From NCBI GenBank assembly GCA_020724325.1, contig DYHC01000007.1, positions 1 to 15,622 of the forward strand: DNA of 15,622 nt. Reading direction: 5' to 3'. The notes below the pieces were generated by a model. That model was not told where the DNA came from. It saw only the letters and a list, made by a program, of their open reading frames with translations, and did no database searches. How positions within the stretch are numbered: the stretch's first letter is position 1; each line of letters begins with the position of its first letter. The position numbers were made by a program, and so were the translations under genes. The DNA comes from Melioribacter roseus. GTDB taxonomy: Bacteria; Bacteroidota; Ignavibacteria; Ignavibacteriales; Melioribacteraceae. Of this stretch, positions 1 through 8,097 are shown in pieces.

Positions 1-105
1 TGATGTTACGCAAGGGGTGAATTTTTTGCCACTAATAACACGAATTTTCACAAATGATTTCAGTGATTTTGTGGCTAAAGCATTTTGAACGCATGCGTAA
101 CATCA
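1..105. repeat. Palindromic MITE-like element, about 105 bp
   Basis: Bases 1-12 (TGATGTTACGCA) are the exact reverse complement of 94-105. A second, inner pair lies at 28-32 (GCCAC) and 71-75 (GTGGC), and the centre is again nearly self-complementary (49-55 against 66-73). The whole stretch could fold into one long imperfect hairpin. It carries no reading frame and lies just upstream of the first gene. The left boundary may extend beyond the window, so the true ends are not known. The structure fits a non-autonomous palindromic repeat. Mobility is inferred, not seen. Confidence 0.6.
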
Positions 106-181
106 GCAAAGTAAGAAAATACTTTTATAATCTAAGATGGTTTCATATGTTTCGTGCAAAAATTATTTTGTACGGACTATT

Positions 182-2326
182 ATGAATTCTCTTAAACATC
201 AGTATCTAACCTTATTTTCAATTCTTCTTTTGGTAATTCCTGGTTTATTAAACGCTCAATCAAAAAAAGTAAACGCCGTTAAAGTAAGTGAATCGCCTCT
301 AATTGATGGTTTGTTAAACGATGAAGCATGGAACAAAGGAATAAGTATCACCGATTTTCTTCAGCAGGAGCCCGTTCCCGGCAATACACCTTCATTTAAA
401 ACCGAATTTAAAATTATTTATGATGATAATAATCTCTACATTGGCGTTATGTGTTATGATGACGAACCGGAAAAAATAATTGCTCGCGAAATGAAATGGG
501 ATGGATTTATAAGCGCCGACGATAATATCAAAATAATATTTGACACATTCAACGATGACCGATCTGCATATTGGTTTGGAACTAATCCTCTTGGAGCACA
601 GAACGATGCTTTGTTAACCGGTTTTGAAATGAGCGGTTTCAATGAAGATTGGCATGGTATCTGGGAAGTTGAATGTGCTATATTGGAAAATGGGTGGAGT
701 GCCGAGTTTCGATTTCCGTTTTCAACTTTTAAATTCCACGACAAACAAATTCAAACATGGGGTTTTAATATTCTTAGAGTGATAAGAAGAAAAAATGAAG
801 ATCTCCTTTGGACTTCGATTGGCAAAAACCTCGGCTTTCTTAAAATGGCTGAAGCCGGCGATCTTACAGGATTGGAAAATATTAAACGCGGAAACCCTGT
901 TTATCTAATGCCTTACATTTCACTTGGAAGTCAGTTCGTAAATGGAAGTAAAAAATATCTTGCAGAGCCCGGACTCGATGTAAAATACGGAATTACAGAA
1001 ACGCTTTCTTTAGACGCTACATTTAATACAGATTTTGCTCAAGTGGAATCTGATAGAGCGCGAATTAATTTAACACGTTTTCCCTTGTTCTTTCCGGAGA
1101 AGCGTGAATTTTTTCTTGAAGGAAGAAAAACTTTTGATTTCAGTCTGGGTGGAAACAACAATCTCTTCTACAGCAGAAGAATCGGTATTAGCCGAAATCA
1201 AGAAATTCCAATAATCGGCGGCGTTAAATTAGTAGGCAGAGTTGGAGATTTTGAATTAGGATTTATCAATATGCAGACAGCCGAAAAGGGAAGCGAGCCA
1301 ACTACAAATTACGGAACATTCAGAACAAAATATGACCTGCTTAATTCTTCTTATGCTGGCTTTATGATAACAAACAAATTATCGGGTGAAAGTAATACAA
1401 GTTCTTTCGGCGGAGATATTCATTTTTCTTTTAATGATTTTCTAGGCGATAAAAATCTGATTGTTCACGCTTCTGCTGCTAAATCTGATCTTCAGAATAG
1501 TGGAAAAAATTCCTGGGCAGGAAATTTTTATATCGATTATCCGAACGACTTAATTGACTCATATTTAGGATACCGGTTTATTCAATCCAACTTTGATCCC
1601 GAAATTGGTTTTATATCGCGGCGCGGTTTTCAGCAGCTCGTTTATAATCTTGATATCTCGCCCAGAATTAACAGAGGCGGAATAAAAAAGCTGCAGTTCG
1701 AAGCAATAGAAAGCTCTATGATCTTCAGCGGAAATGGTATTTTACAATCAGCTGCCTTTGCCGTATCCCCTATTGGAATTGAGTTCGATTCAGGTGATGA
1801 AATCGGAATTGGAGTGCATCGCGTGTTCGATAGACCGGATAGAGATTTCGAAATATTTGATAATACTACAATCAATGCTGGAAGCTACTGGTATACTACT
1901 TACGGAATCGGGTTCGATTCTTCACCTATGAGAAACATTTACGGTGAAGCAAATTTTATAACTGGCGGATATTATAGCGGGAATAGATCCGAGCTGGAAG
2001 GCAGAGTAACATTTACTGTAAATAAAAACTTAACCGTTGGCGGGGATTTTACTTACAACTATATCACAATAAATAATAATACTCTTAAGACCAGCGAAAT
2101 TGGCGGAAGAATTGCTTATACTTTTTCAAAACGCGTAAATTCTTCCTTATTTGCCCAGTGGAACAACGAGCAGAATGAATTGAACATGAATTATCGGTTC
2201 AACTGGAAACCGAAAATCGGAAGCGATTTTTATGTTGTAATTAATCAGCTTATTTCTACAGAAAATAAAATTCACTCTAAGGATATTATTATACTTGCAA
2301 AATTTGTATGGATGATGGTTATCTAA
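182..2326 (+). CDS. CBM9-like/DUF5916 exported beta-barrel protein
   Basis: This is a 714-residue protein of the family annotated as carbohydrate-binding family 9 domain with DUF5916. The chosen ATG at 182 is followed at once by a signal peptide (hydrophobic SILLLVIPGLLNAQ, cleaved near the AQ). An in-frame ATG at 137 would put 15 polar residues ahead of it, so it is less likely. Roughly residues 30-205 form the CBM9-like beta sandwich, with IDGLLNDEAW near its start. The rest is DUF5916, probably an outer-membrane barrel, with many alternating-pattern strands to the C-terminus. The family hallmark PLFFPEKREFFLEG is at residues 301-314, followed by LFYSRRIG. Members occur widely in Bacteroidota and relatives, and their substrate is unknown. 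A role in outer-membrane uptake or binding is inference. No clear Shine-Dalgarno sequence precedes the ATG. Confidence 0.85.
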   Translation: MNSLKHQYLTLFSILLLVIPGLLNAQSKKVNAVKVSESPLIDGLLNDEAWNKGISITDFLQQEPVPGNTPSFKTEFKIIYDDNNLYIGVMCYDDEPEKIIAREMKWDGFISADDNIKIIFDTFNDDRSAYWFGTNPLGAQNDALLTGFEMSGFNEDWHGIWEVECAILENGWSAEFRFPFSTFKFHDKQIQTWGFNILRVIRRKNEDLLWTSIGKNLGFLKMAEAGDLTGLENIKRGNPVYLMPYISLGSQFVNGSKKYLAEPGLDVKYGITETLSLDATFNTDFAQVESDRARINLTRFPLFFPEKREFFLEGRKTFDFSLGGNNNLFYSRRIGISRNQEIPIIGGVKLVGRVGDFELGFINMQTAEKGSEPTTNYGTFRTKYDLLNSSYAGFMITNKLSGESNTSSFGGDIHFSFNDFLGDKNLIVHASAAKSDLQNSGKNSWAGNFYIDYPNDLIDSYLGYRFIQSNFDPEIGFISRRGFQQLVYNLDISPRINRGGIKKLQFEAIESSMIFSGNGILQSAAFAVSPIGIEFDSGDEIGIGVHRVFDRPDRDFEIFDNTTINAGSYWYTTYGIGFDSSPMRNIYGEANFITGGYYSGNRSELEGRVTFTVNKNLTVGGDFTYNYITINNNTLKTSEIGGRIAYTFSKRVNSSLFAQWNNEQNELNMNYRFNWKPKIGSDFYVVINQLISTENKIHSKDIIILAKFVWMMVI

Positions 2327-2401
2327 TAAGATTGATAGCTTAGACAACTGAAAAATAACGCTTGTCATTTCGATCCCAATTTAGCGGGAAAGTCAAACCT
2401 A

Positions 2402-2459
2402 AACCTTGAAGTCAATAATTGTTATTTATTTCCTCATGACTTTCATGGTTATCAAGGTT
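2402..2459. repeat. Imperfect inverted repeat
   Basis: AACCTTGA (2402-2409) is the reverse complement of TCAAGGTT (2452-2459). The next bases AGTCA (2410-2414) pair with TGACT (2437-2441), with a bulge in the right arm. It is probably a decayed palindromic repeat and not a functional terminator, because no T-tract follows. Confidence 0.35.
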
Positions 2460-2463
2460 AACA

Positions 2464-2510
2464 GTTCGATCTGTGTGCTATCAAGAGAGTAAATGGCACA
2501 CAGATTTAAC
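2464..2510. repeat. 47-bp repeat unit, copy 1
   Basis: It matches 2565-2611 at 45 of 47 positions. Inside it, ATCTGTGTGC (2469-2478) is the exact reverse complement of GCACACAGAT (2496-2505), so each copy can form a 10-bp stem with a 17-base loop. Confidence 0.8.
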
Positions 2511-2564
2511 AGATAAAACAGATTGGAACTGATTTTTTTTAATCAGCTTTTATCAGTTTGATCT

Positions 2565-2611
2565 GTTCGATCTGTGTGCTATTAGGAGAGTAAATGGCAC
2601 ACAGATTTAAC
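2565..2611. repeat. 47-bp repeat unit, copy 2
   Basis: This is a direct repeat of 2464-2510, offset by 101 bp, with two substitutions in the loop (TCAAG in copy 1, TTAGG in copy 2). The 10-bp inverted arms are unchanged. The bases between the copies are built of short related GATCTGTT/CAGATT-like words, as in repeats spread across a genome. Confidence 0.8.
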
Positions 2612-2891
2612 TAATGTAACTGATTGTAACCTCTGCAAAATACCTCTTATCATTTCTGAATTTTTTAGAAATCATTAGCAACAAATTGTATAAATTTTTT
2701 TACACAACTGTTTTTACACTTGCTAATTTCAAATTCGAATCTTAAGTTCCTTATGCCCTTCTACGAATTAGGAGTTGAACATTTGGTTTAATTCTTACAG
2801 CTTTATTCTTTGTTCAGATTGCCGTCTAAAAAGTTTATGAGTCATCATACAAAACAAAATTATTGTTTATTAAATATCCGTAGAGGGAAAA

Positions 2892-4541
2892 ATGAAAACT
2901 AATCTGTTCTGCAAAATTATTTACCAAACAATCCTGGCGCTTTCATTAATCGGAAATTTACCTGCTCAAACAACAAAAGTTAAAGGGAAGCTGTTAGACG
3001 TAAACGGCAGACCCTCAGAAGACGCATTGGTTGGAATAATTGAAATACCGGGGACCAAAGGGAAAAATTTTGTTAGCACCGATAAAAAAGGAAACTATTT
3101 TATATCAATTAAAAAGCCGGGAGTTTCTTACCTCCTATTTAGTATTCCAAGCCACAGCGCAATTCAAATTCCTGTTATTAACAATAAAGAGAAGGAAATT
3201 ACAATTGACATACAATTATCAACTTACAAATACAAAAATACTTTTGATGATGTAAGTGTTGCAGGTAGTTTCAACGGGTTTAATATTTATTCCCCGGAGA
3301 GAATGACAAAGCTTGATAACGGTACATTTGTTTGGGAAACAAAAACAGACCTAAAAGAAATTAAATACCAGCTTTGTAAAATTGAAGAAAACAATAGAAC
3401 CATAAACGCACCCGAGTCCATTCGGTTCGAACCGGATTCCACAGGTGATTATTATTCGATCATGAAAGTACTGAACGGAGCAGCGAAAATAATATTCGAT
3501 CCAACCAAGTTATTTAGAAGCGATAAACAACATAACATAAATTTTGTAAATGCTGAGTTCGAAGAAAAATTTTATCAATACAGTGTAGAATCCAGCAAGC
3601 AAATAATGGATGCTTCTAAAAAACTGATGGAACATGCAAATGAAAATAGAAATAATTTTGAGTCGTTTCAGTACGATGCCGGAAATTATTTGACTAATCT
3701 TTTAGAAAAAATTGAATCTGAAGAGAACGAAGATGCTAAGAATTATTTAAAACTTATTTATGTTTCATTCGTGCATTATCGCACAAAAGATTATGATTAT
3801 GAAAAAGCAGAAAAATTTTTCAGTTCTGTGCCGGTTGATAATATTGCCTGGGATTTAACACCCACCGCTTTTAATTCTTATTTTACACTTTTTCCGCGTC
3901 ATAAATGGGATAAAATACAGGAAGATTTTTTCAATAATTCCAAAAGCAAATATGTTCGGTTTTCTATATATCAAAGCAAGCTGGCAAATGCTAAGGCTGC
4001 AAATAATACAGAAAAACTAAAGAATCTGCACGCCATGATTAAAAACGACTACCCGGATTTGAAAGAAGCACTGGATATGATAAAAAAATATCCTGTTGAA
4101 TCTAAAATTCAAATCGGTGAAGAAATTCCAGATTTCGAAGTAACTTCAATAGATAATAATGAAATAAAATATTCCAAGAAAAGTATGCTTGGTAAAATTT
4201 ATTTAATTGATTTCTGGGCTACCTGGTGCGGTCCATGTGTTGACGAAATGGAAAATCTTCATAGTGCTTACAAAAATTTCAAAGACAAAGGATTTGAAAT
4301 ACTTAGTCTTTCTTTAGATATGGAAGCAAAAGATGTAATTAAATTCAGAAACAATAACTGGAAAATGCCGTGGTTAAGCAGCTTTGTTGGCAATGCTGAA
4401 GGCAGAAAAATTGCTGATAAATTTGAGGTAATCGGAATACCAAAACCGTTACTCATAAGTGAGGAAGGCAAAATTTTAGAAACCGAAATGAATCTTAGAG
4501 GAAGTAATCTGAAAAATACTCTTAAAAAATATTTTCCATAA
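2892..4541 (+). CDS. Secreted modular TlpA-like thiol-disulfide oxidoreductase
   Basis: This 549-residue protein has four visible parts. Residues 1-26 are a signal peptide ending LPAQ. Residues about 29-98 resemble a carboxypeptidase-regulatory-like beta domain (GKLLDVNGRP, then STDKKGNYFISI). Residues about 115-200 contain VAGSFNGFN (123-131), like the start of AMPK/CBM48 glycogen-binding E-set domains. A charged helical region (about 215-400) then leads to a C-terminal TlpA/ResA-type thioredoxin fold. The active site WCGPC has its cysteines at 446 and 449, and the cis-proline equivalent is in GIPKP (P517). The family reduces or exchanges disulfides in the periplasm. The start is supported by GAGGG 4 bases upstream. 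The next gene follows after 85 bp on the same strand, so the two may be cotranscribed. The partner protein is unknown, and the CBM48-like assignment is my reading of a short motif. Confidence 0.85.
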   Translation: MKTNLFCKIIYQTILALSLIGNLPAQTTKVKGKLLDVNGRPSEDALVGIIEIPGTKGKNFVSTDKKGNYFISIKKPGVSYLLFSIPSHSAIQIPVINNKEKEITIDIQLSTYKYKNTFDDVSVAGSFNGFNIYSPERMTKLDNGTFVWETKTDLKEIKYQLCKIEENNRTINAPESIRFEPDSTGDYYSIMKVLNGAAKIIFDPTKLFRSDKQHNINFVNAEFEEKFYQYSVESSKQIMDASKKLMEHANENRNNFESFQYDAGNYLTNLLEKIESEENEDAKNYLKLIYVSFVHYRTKDYDYEKAEKFFSSVPVDNIAWDLTPTAFNSYFTLFPRHKWDKIQEDFFNNSKSKYVRFSIYQSKLANAKAANNTEKLKNLHAMIKNDYPDLKEALDMIKKYPVESKIQIGEEIPDFEVTSIDNNEIKYSKKSMLGKIYLIDFWATWCGPCVDEMENLHSAYKNFKDKGFEILSLSLDMEAKDVIKFRNNNWKMPWLSSFVGNAEGRKIADKFEVIGIPKPLLISEEGKILETEMNLRGSNLKNTLKKYFP

Positions 4542-4626
4542 AATCAACGAATAAAATATTACGTGAAAATATACCGGGGATAAATGAAAAACTGATACAG
4601 AACATTTTCAACAATATGGAGTTAAA

Positions 4627-5247
4627 ATGAATCGTTTATTATTCTTAATTGTATTCTTATTCTCCCAGGTTCTGTTTTCACAAAACAGCAGCTCAATACA
4701 GATTAATGGCGGATTTATTTCTAAAAGAATGTCGTCTCTGGGGTTAAACTCGTCTGTTCAGTACAATCATAAGGTAGAAGAAAATTTAGAACTGTATGGG
4801 TATTTTGGATATGCCGCATGGGATCTATATAATATCACAATCAAGTACAACCAAATTTATTATAAATGTCCCGTAGAAGACTCGCATGAACTTGTTTCAG
4901 TATTTACCGGTGTGCGAAAATATTTTGAGCAAACAAGCTGGTTCAAACCTTTTCTGGAAGCCGAAGTTGGATACCTTTATTTAACTTATCATTCCTATAA
5001 TTATTTTAGAGCGCAAATCTCGGCAAACCAATTCGGGTTTTATCCCGATTATGGAACACGAAAAACAAATTTTGAAAACCTCTTTGGAATTGGCTTTGGC
5101 GCGGGAATTGTTCATCCAATGAGTAGTGGTTTGAGTCTTGTTTTTTATTATAAATTGAATACATACTTAAACAAAAATTACAATGGTCTTTTTACAAAGA
5201 GAGGAACCTATTCACTTTTTAATGTTGGGTTCAACTACCAGATTTAG
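4627..5247 (+). CDS. Unrecognised secreted, probably outer-membrane beta-barrel protein
   Basis: This 206-residue protein has a clear signal peptide (MNRLLFLIVFLFSQVLFSQ). The mature part is rich in aromatic residues and glycine in alternating strand patterns: YGYFGYAAWDLY, VFTGVRKYF, FGIGFGAGIVHP, LSLVFYYKLNTYL. It ends in TYSLFNVGFNYQI, the kind of aromatic-containing final strand seen in small outer-membrane barrels. No family was recognised. A GGAG at 4618-4621 lies 5 bases before the ATG and supports the start. It sits 85 bp after the TlpA-like gene on the same strand and could be in the same transcript. A possible terminator follows at 5277-5330. Its function is unknown. Confidence 0.7.
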   Translation: MNRLLFLIVFLFSQVLFSQNSSSIQINGGFISKRMSSLGLNSSVQYNHKVEENLELYGYFGYAAWDLYNITIKYNQIYYKCPVEDSHELVSVFTGVRKYFEQTSWFKPFLEAEVGYLYLTYHSYNYFRAQISANQFGFYPDYGTRKTNFENLFGIGFGAGIVHPMSSGLSLVFYYKLNTYLNKNYNGLFTKRGTYSLFNVGFNYQI

Positions 5248-5276
5248 ATAGAAATCATAAGCAATGATGTTTCATA

Positions 5277-5330
5277 AAAACCCGGTTGTTCTCTTAACAT
5301 ACTTTCTAGAACACAAGACAACCAGTTTTT
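5277..5330 (+). terminator. Possible imperfect terminator hairpin
   Basis: GGTTGT (5284-5289) pairs with ACAACC (5318-5323), and the stem continues after mismatches with AAAA (5277-5280) against TTTT (5326-5329), in a run of five T. The loop is long (28 bases) and the stem is imperfect. Its right end merges into a decayed copy of the 2464-2611 repeat family, so it may be repeat sequence and not a working terminator. Confidence 0.35.
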
Positions 5331-5360
5331 ATCCGTTTGATTAGATAAATCTTTGTGCTG
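5324..5360. repeat. Decayed copy of the 2464-2611 repeat family
   Basis: The string starting AGTTTTTATCCGTTTGAT and ending CTTTGTGCT parallels 2545-2580 (starting AGCTTTTATCAGTTTGAT, ending CTGTGTGCT), with substitutions concentrated in the middle. This indicates the repeat family is dispersed and not only a local duplication. Confidence 0.5.
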
Positions 5361-5449
5361 TTATTTATTAGTTTTACTTTTGAGATTATTTCTTCTTTAA
5401 ACGCGGATAATCGCTATTGAAAACTGAGGTTCGAAACAACTATAACATA

Positions 5450-5761
5450 ATGCGTCTTCAGCAATGGCTCGATTACGAGTTATCAACAGGTTTGCTTATA
5501 CTGCTAACCTGGTTTTGGAATTTTACATTGCTTATTATGATATTGGCGGCAATACTATTCACTCCATTCATGCTCAAGGTTCTTTTCGAAGAACGAAGAT
5601 ACGGCTGGATTATATATTTCATAATAATAGTATTGATTCCGGTTATTGCTATCTACTTTTTCAATTTTGGATTATCATATAAACCCGCTTTCCAGTTAAT
5701 TCCGCTTGGAACATTCTACTTCTTTTGTTTTACGCTTCGACTTGCTATTAAAGACTGGTGA
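5450..5761 (+). CDS. Small hypothetical integral membrane protein
   Basis: This 103-residue protein is dominated by hydrophobic segments. There is one long stretch at about residues 12-45 (LLILLTWFWNFTLLIMILAA and onward), a short charged turn (LFEERRYGW), then helices around 53-72 and 80-97, ending RLAIKDW. Three or four membrane spans are likely. ATG at 5450 was chosen. An upstream in-frame TTG at 5417 would add 11 polar residues and has no ribosome-binding sequence. No family was recognised. It stands alone, about 200 bp after the barrel-like gene and 95 bp before a hydrolase on the same strand, and no function is proposed. Confidence 0.6.
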   Translation: MRLQQWLDYELSTGLLILLTWFWNFTLLIMILAAILFTPFMLKVLFEERRYGWIIYFIIIVLIPVIAIYFFNFGLSYKPAFQLIPLGTFYFFCFTLRLAIKDW

Positions 5762-5856
5762 TCAATAGAGCATCAACAAAATTTATCTTCAATAAATTTT
5801 TTGCAAATAATTTCTGGACGGATTACTATTATCAATAAAAAATTTTGAGATCAATA

Positions 5857-6951
5857 ATGAAATACTTTATTAGCGCTATACTTATTTTCTTTTTTGTACA
5901 AAACCATTTTTCCGCCGGTTTGGCGGATGATATTACATTGGCGGTTTCGTCAATTGAAGAGATAAGATTTTCTTCGGGAGAATTTGAAATTGTAGGAAAC
6001 TTATATCTTCCTCAGTCAACGTCAAATCAAAATTTCCCTCTTGTAATTTGGGTTTCCGGGAGCGGTCCGAGTTTCAGGACAGTTAAAAGTAAGCAGACAA
6101 TTAGACTTATCAATTGCTTCCTTGCTGCTGGTGTAGCATACTTCCGTATTGACAAACCCGGCTCGGGCGATTCGAAAGGGGAACTGAGCGATGAAAAACT
6201 TTTCGACCAGCTCTCTCAAATTTTTGTGGATGCAATTAACGTGTTGAAACTTCATCCGAAAATCGATGCAAATTTCATCGGACTATTCGGAAGCAGTCAG
6301 GCAGGATATATAATGCCTCTTGCCGCATCAAAAACTTCCGATATAAAATTTATAATGGGTTCTTCGTGCCCGGGAGAAAATTCAATTGACCAATGGAATT
6401 ATCTTTTAGAAAAACAAATGCTTTGCGAAGGAATTGATAGCACACGTGCGGCAAAGAATATTAAAATGTTTTCTCTACTCAGATTGACAGATAGTAAAGA
6501 TGAATTTAATAAGGCAATAGAGTACTTCGAAAATAATCCGATGATAGTTCGTTCACTTAATTACGATTCAACGTTTGCTGTGCAAGCAAAGAATTGGTGG
6601 CCCAGAGTTATTGATAAGAAGGATGAGTTACACTTCAATCCAATAACTGTCATAGAAAAACTCACCATTCCCATTTTTATGGTTTATGGTGATAAAGACA
6701 CACAGATTAATCCCTTTCAGGCAATTGATGCTTATAATAACGCATTGCAAAAAGCGGGAAATAATTTTTATAGAATAGAATTAATTAACGGTGTTGATCA
6801 TAATATGTGTCCATCAAATACCGGCTGTCTGAATGAAATTGCAGAACAAAACAGATCCGGCATTTATAGCTTTTCGGAAAAATATTATGATGTTATTAAA
6901 AATTGGATTAGTTTATTAAAAGATCATAACAATAATTTGAAAAGGAAATAA
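5857..6951 (+). CDS. Secreted alpha/beta hydrolase
   Basis: This 364-residue protein has an N-terminal signal peptide (MKYFISAILIFFFVQNHFSAG) followed by an alpha/beta-hydrolase fold. FPLVIWVSGSGP supplies the oxyanion-side strand, and YFRIDKPGSGDSKG is the conserved loop before the first long helix. The nucleophile elbow is GLFGSSQAG, with Ser147 as the likely nucleophile, so the motif reads GxSxA and not GxSxG. VYGDKDTQINP provides the acid and GVDHNM the histidine. Related proteins are annotated as periplasmic acyl- or peptide-type serine hydrolases. The natural substrate cannot be read from sequence. An in-frame TTG at 5845 exists, but the ATG at 5857 gives the better signal peptide. Confidence 0.8.
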   Translation: MKYFISAILIFFFVQNHFSAGLADDITLAVSSIEEIRFSSGEFEIVGNLYLPQSTSNQNFPLVIWVSGSGPSFRTVKSKQTIRLINCFLAAGVAYFRIDKPGSGDSKGELSDEKLFDQLSQIFVDAINVLKLHPKIDANFIGLFGSSQAGYIMPLAASKTSDIKFIMGSSCPGENSIDQWNYLLEKQMLCEGIDSTRAAKNIKMFSLLRLTDSKDEFNKAIEYFENNPMIVRSLNYDSTFAVQAKNWWPRVIDKKDELHFNPITVIEKLTIPIFMVYGDKDTQINPFQAIDAYNNALQKAGNNFYRIELINGVDHNMCPSNTGCLNEIAEQNRSGIYSFSEKYYDVIKNWISLLKDHNNNLKRK

Positions 6952-7116
6952 AATCTTTATCGGAAATTTTGGTGCTGGCTTTGCGGCAAAAAAGTTGATA
7001 AAATAGTTTTGCCCGGTACCTACATCACTGCTTCGCAATTTATTGATCTGCTATTGTATTATAATTTCACTCTAATGGTGTCATTGATTATGTTTGCCTA
7101 ATAATTTTCTGAATTA

Positions 7117-7980
7117 ATGAAGACGATCCTATTACTCCTAACTATTGCAGCGGGTATTCTATTACCTTATGGACATGAATACACTTTTTTGATCCGGTAT
7201 TTTCTTATGGCAATGCTCTTCTTTTCATTTCTTGATGTAAAAATTGACCGCGACATAATAACCAAAAAACACTTTGTAATTTTATCTACAATAATAATTA
7301 CCGCATTACTATTTTTTCTTTTATTAAAACTGTTCAGCATAGAGCTGGCACAAACCGTTTTTATTACAGCCATTGCACCCACAGCAATAGCTGCTCCTGT
7401 TATTACAAGTCTGAAAAGAAAAAAAGTTGAGTTCGTTGCATTTTCTCTTCTTCTTAATAATTTAGTAATTGCGTTGCTTATTCCTTTTATGCTTCCTTTT
7501 GTTATGCAGAATCATTCGGATATTTCGATTTCAGACGTTCTTTACCCTATATTAATTACCTTTTCGGTTCCGCTTGCCTTAGCACAATTCTTAAAAATCA
7601 TTTCGAAAAAAATCTGGATACGGTTTGTAAACTGGAAGGATGTTCCTTTCTATTTCTTAATAACAAACATTTACATTGCTACTTCTGATGCCTCTAATTA
7701 TATCCGTGCTGAATTCTACAATAACCTGAACATAATATTTCTAATTGCAGTGGCTTCGGCTTTTTTGTGCCTTTTCTTTTTTGGACTTGGCTGGATTATT
7801 GGCGGAAAAGAATTTAGTCACGAAGCAAGCCAATCACTTGGTCAGAAGAACAACGCGTTTACAATATGGCTTTCGCTTTCTTATATGAATCCGGTTTCTG
7901 CTATTGGTCCTGTCTTTTATGTCTTTTTTCAGAATCTCTATATTTCATACGAACTTCATAAACATCGTAACGAAAAATAA
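7117..7980 (+). CDS. Bile acid:sodium symporter-like (BASS/SBF) membrane carrier
   Basis: This 287-residue protein has nine or ten predicted spans, the usual size and layout of the BART superfamily. It begins directly with a membrane helix (KTILLLLTIAAGILLPYG). Family-like features are the fourth span TAIAPTAIAAPVITSL, the following VAFSLLLNNLVIALLIPF, and a late GQKNNAFTIWLSLSYMNP segment resembling the second crossing region of these carriers. Members move organic anions, often with sodium. The substrate here is unknown. No strong Shine-Dalgarno sequence is seen before the ATG. It precedes a cytochrome c gene by 117 bp on the same strand. Confidence 0.7.
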   Translation: MKTILLLLTIAAGILLPYGHEYTFLIRYFLMAMLFFSFLDVKIDRDIITKKHFVILSTIIITALLFFLLLKLFSIELAQTVFITAIAPTAIAAPVITSLKRKKVEFVAFSLLLNNLVIALLIPFMLPFVMQNHSDISISDVLYPILITFSVPLALAQFLKIISKKIWIRFVNWKDVPFYFLITNIYIATSDASNYIRAEFYNNLNIIFLIAVASAFLCLFFFGLGWIIGGKEFSHEASQSLGQKNNAFTIWLSLSYMNPVSAIGPVFYVFFQNLYISYELHKHRNEK

Positions 7981-8083
7981 TTTTTATTGCAGACAACCTT
8001 TAAATATTTATAAGCATTTTAACTCGTAGATTTTTTGAAGGATTTTGTATCCTTGATTAATTAATTTGTAACACCATTTTAAT

Positions 8084-8089
8084 GAAAGG
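8084..8089 (+). promoter_or_regulatory. Ribosome binding site supporting a TTG start
   Basis: GAAAGG lies 8 bases before TTG at 8098. An ATG at 8082 runs into a stop after two codons, so the TTG is the only start that fits both this site and the membrane anchor. Confidence 0.6.
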
Positions 8090-8097
8090 TTAATCAA

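Larger units (their letters stand above)
2327..2891. other. 565-bp gene-free region with repeat debris
   Basis: No credible coding frame is present. From left to right it holds a GTCATTTCGA-type fragment with a small TCCC/GGGA hairpin (2363-2390), an imperfect inverted repeat (2402-2459), and two direct copies of a 47-bp unit (2464-2510 and 2565-2611). The segment from about 2640 to 2891 is AT-rich and should contain the promoter of the TlpA-like gene, but I could not assign promoter boxes with confidence. A GAGGG ribosome-binding sequence at 2883-2887 lies 4 bases before the ATG at 2892. Confidence 0.6.

Noticed and set aside
137..181. Upstream ATG at 137 as start of the DUF5916 gene
   Set aside because: It would place 15 polar residues before an otherwise ideal signal peptide starting at 182, and has no ribosome-binding sequence.
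2652..2672. ATTTCT/AGAAAT hairpin
   Set aside because: It is a short AT-rich stem with a loop of nine bases, likely by chance in this composition.
5417..5449. TTG at 5417 as start of the small membrane protein
   Set aside because: It adds a polar 11-residue tail with no supporting Shine-Dalgarno sequence. The ATG at 5450 is simpler.
5845..5856. TTG at 5845 as hydrolase start
   Set aside because: The ATG four codons later gives a standard signal peptide, and no ribosome-binding sequence favours the TTG.
8038..8054. AAGGAT/ATCCTT hairpin as a terminator of the SBF-like gene
   Set aside because: It has only a 6-bp stem with no T-run after it, and sits in the probable promoter region of the cytochrome gene.
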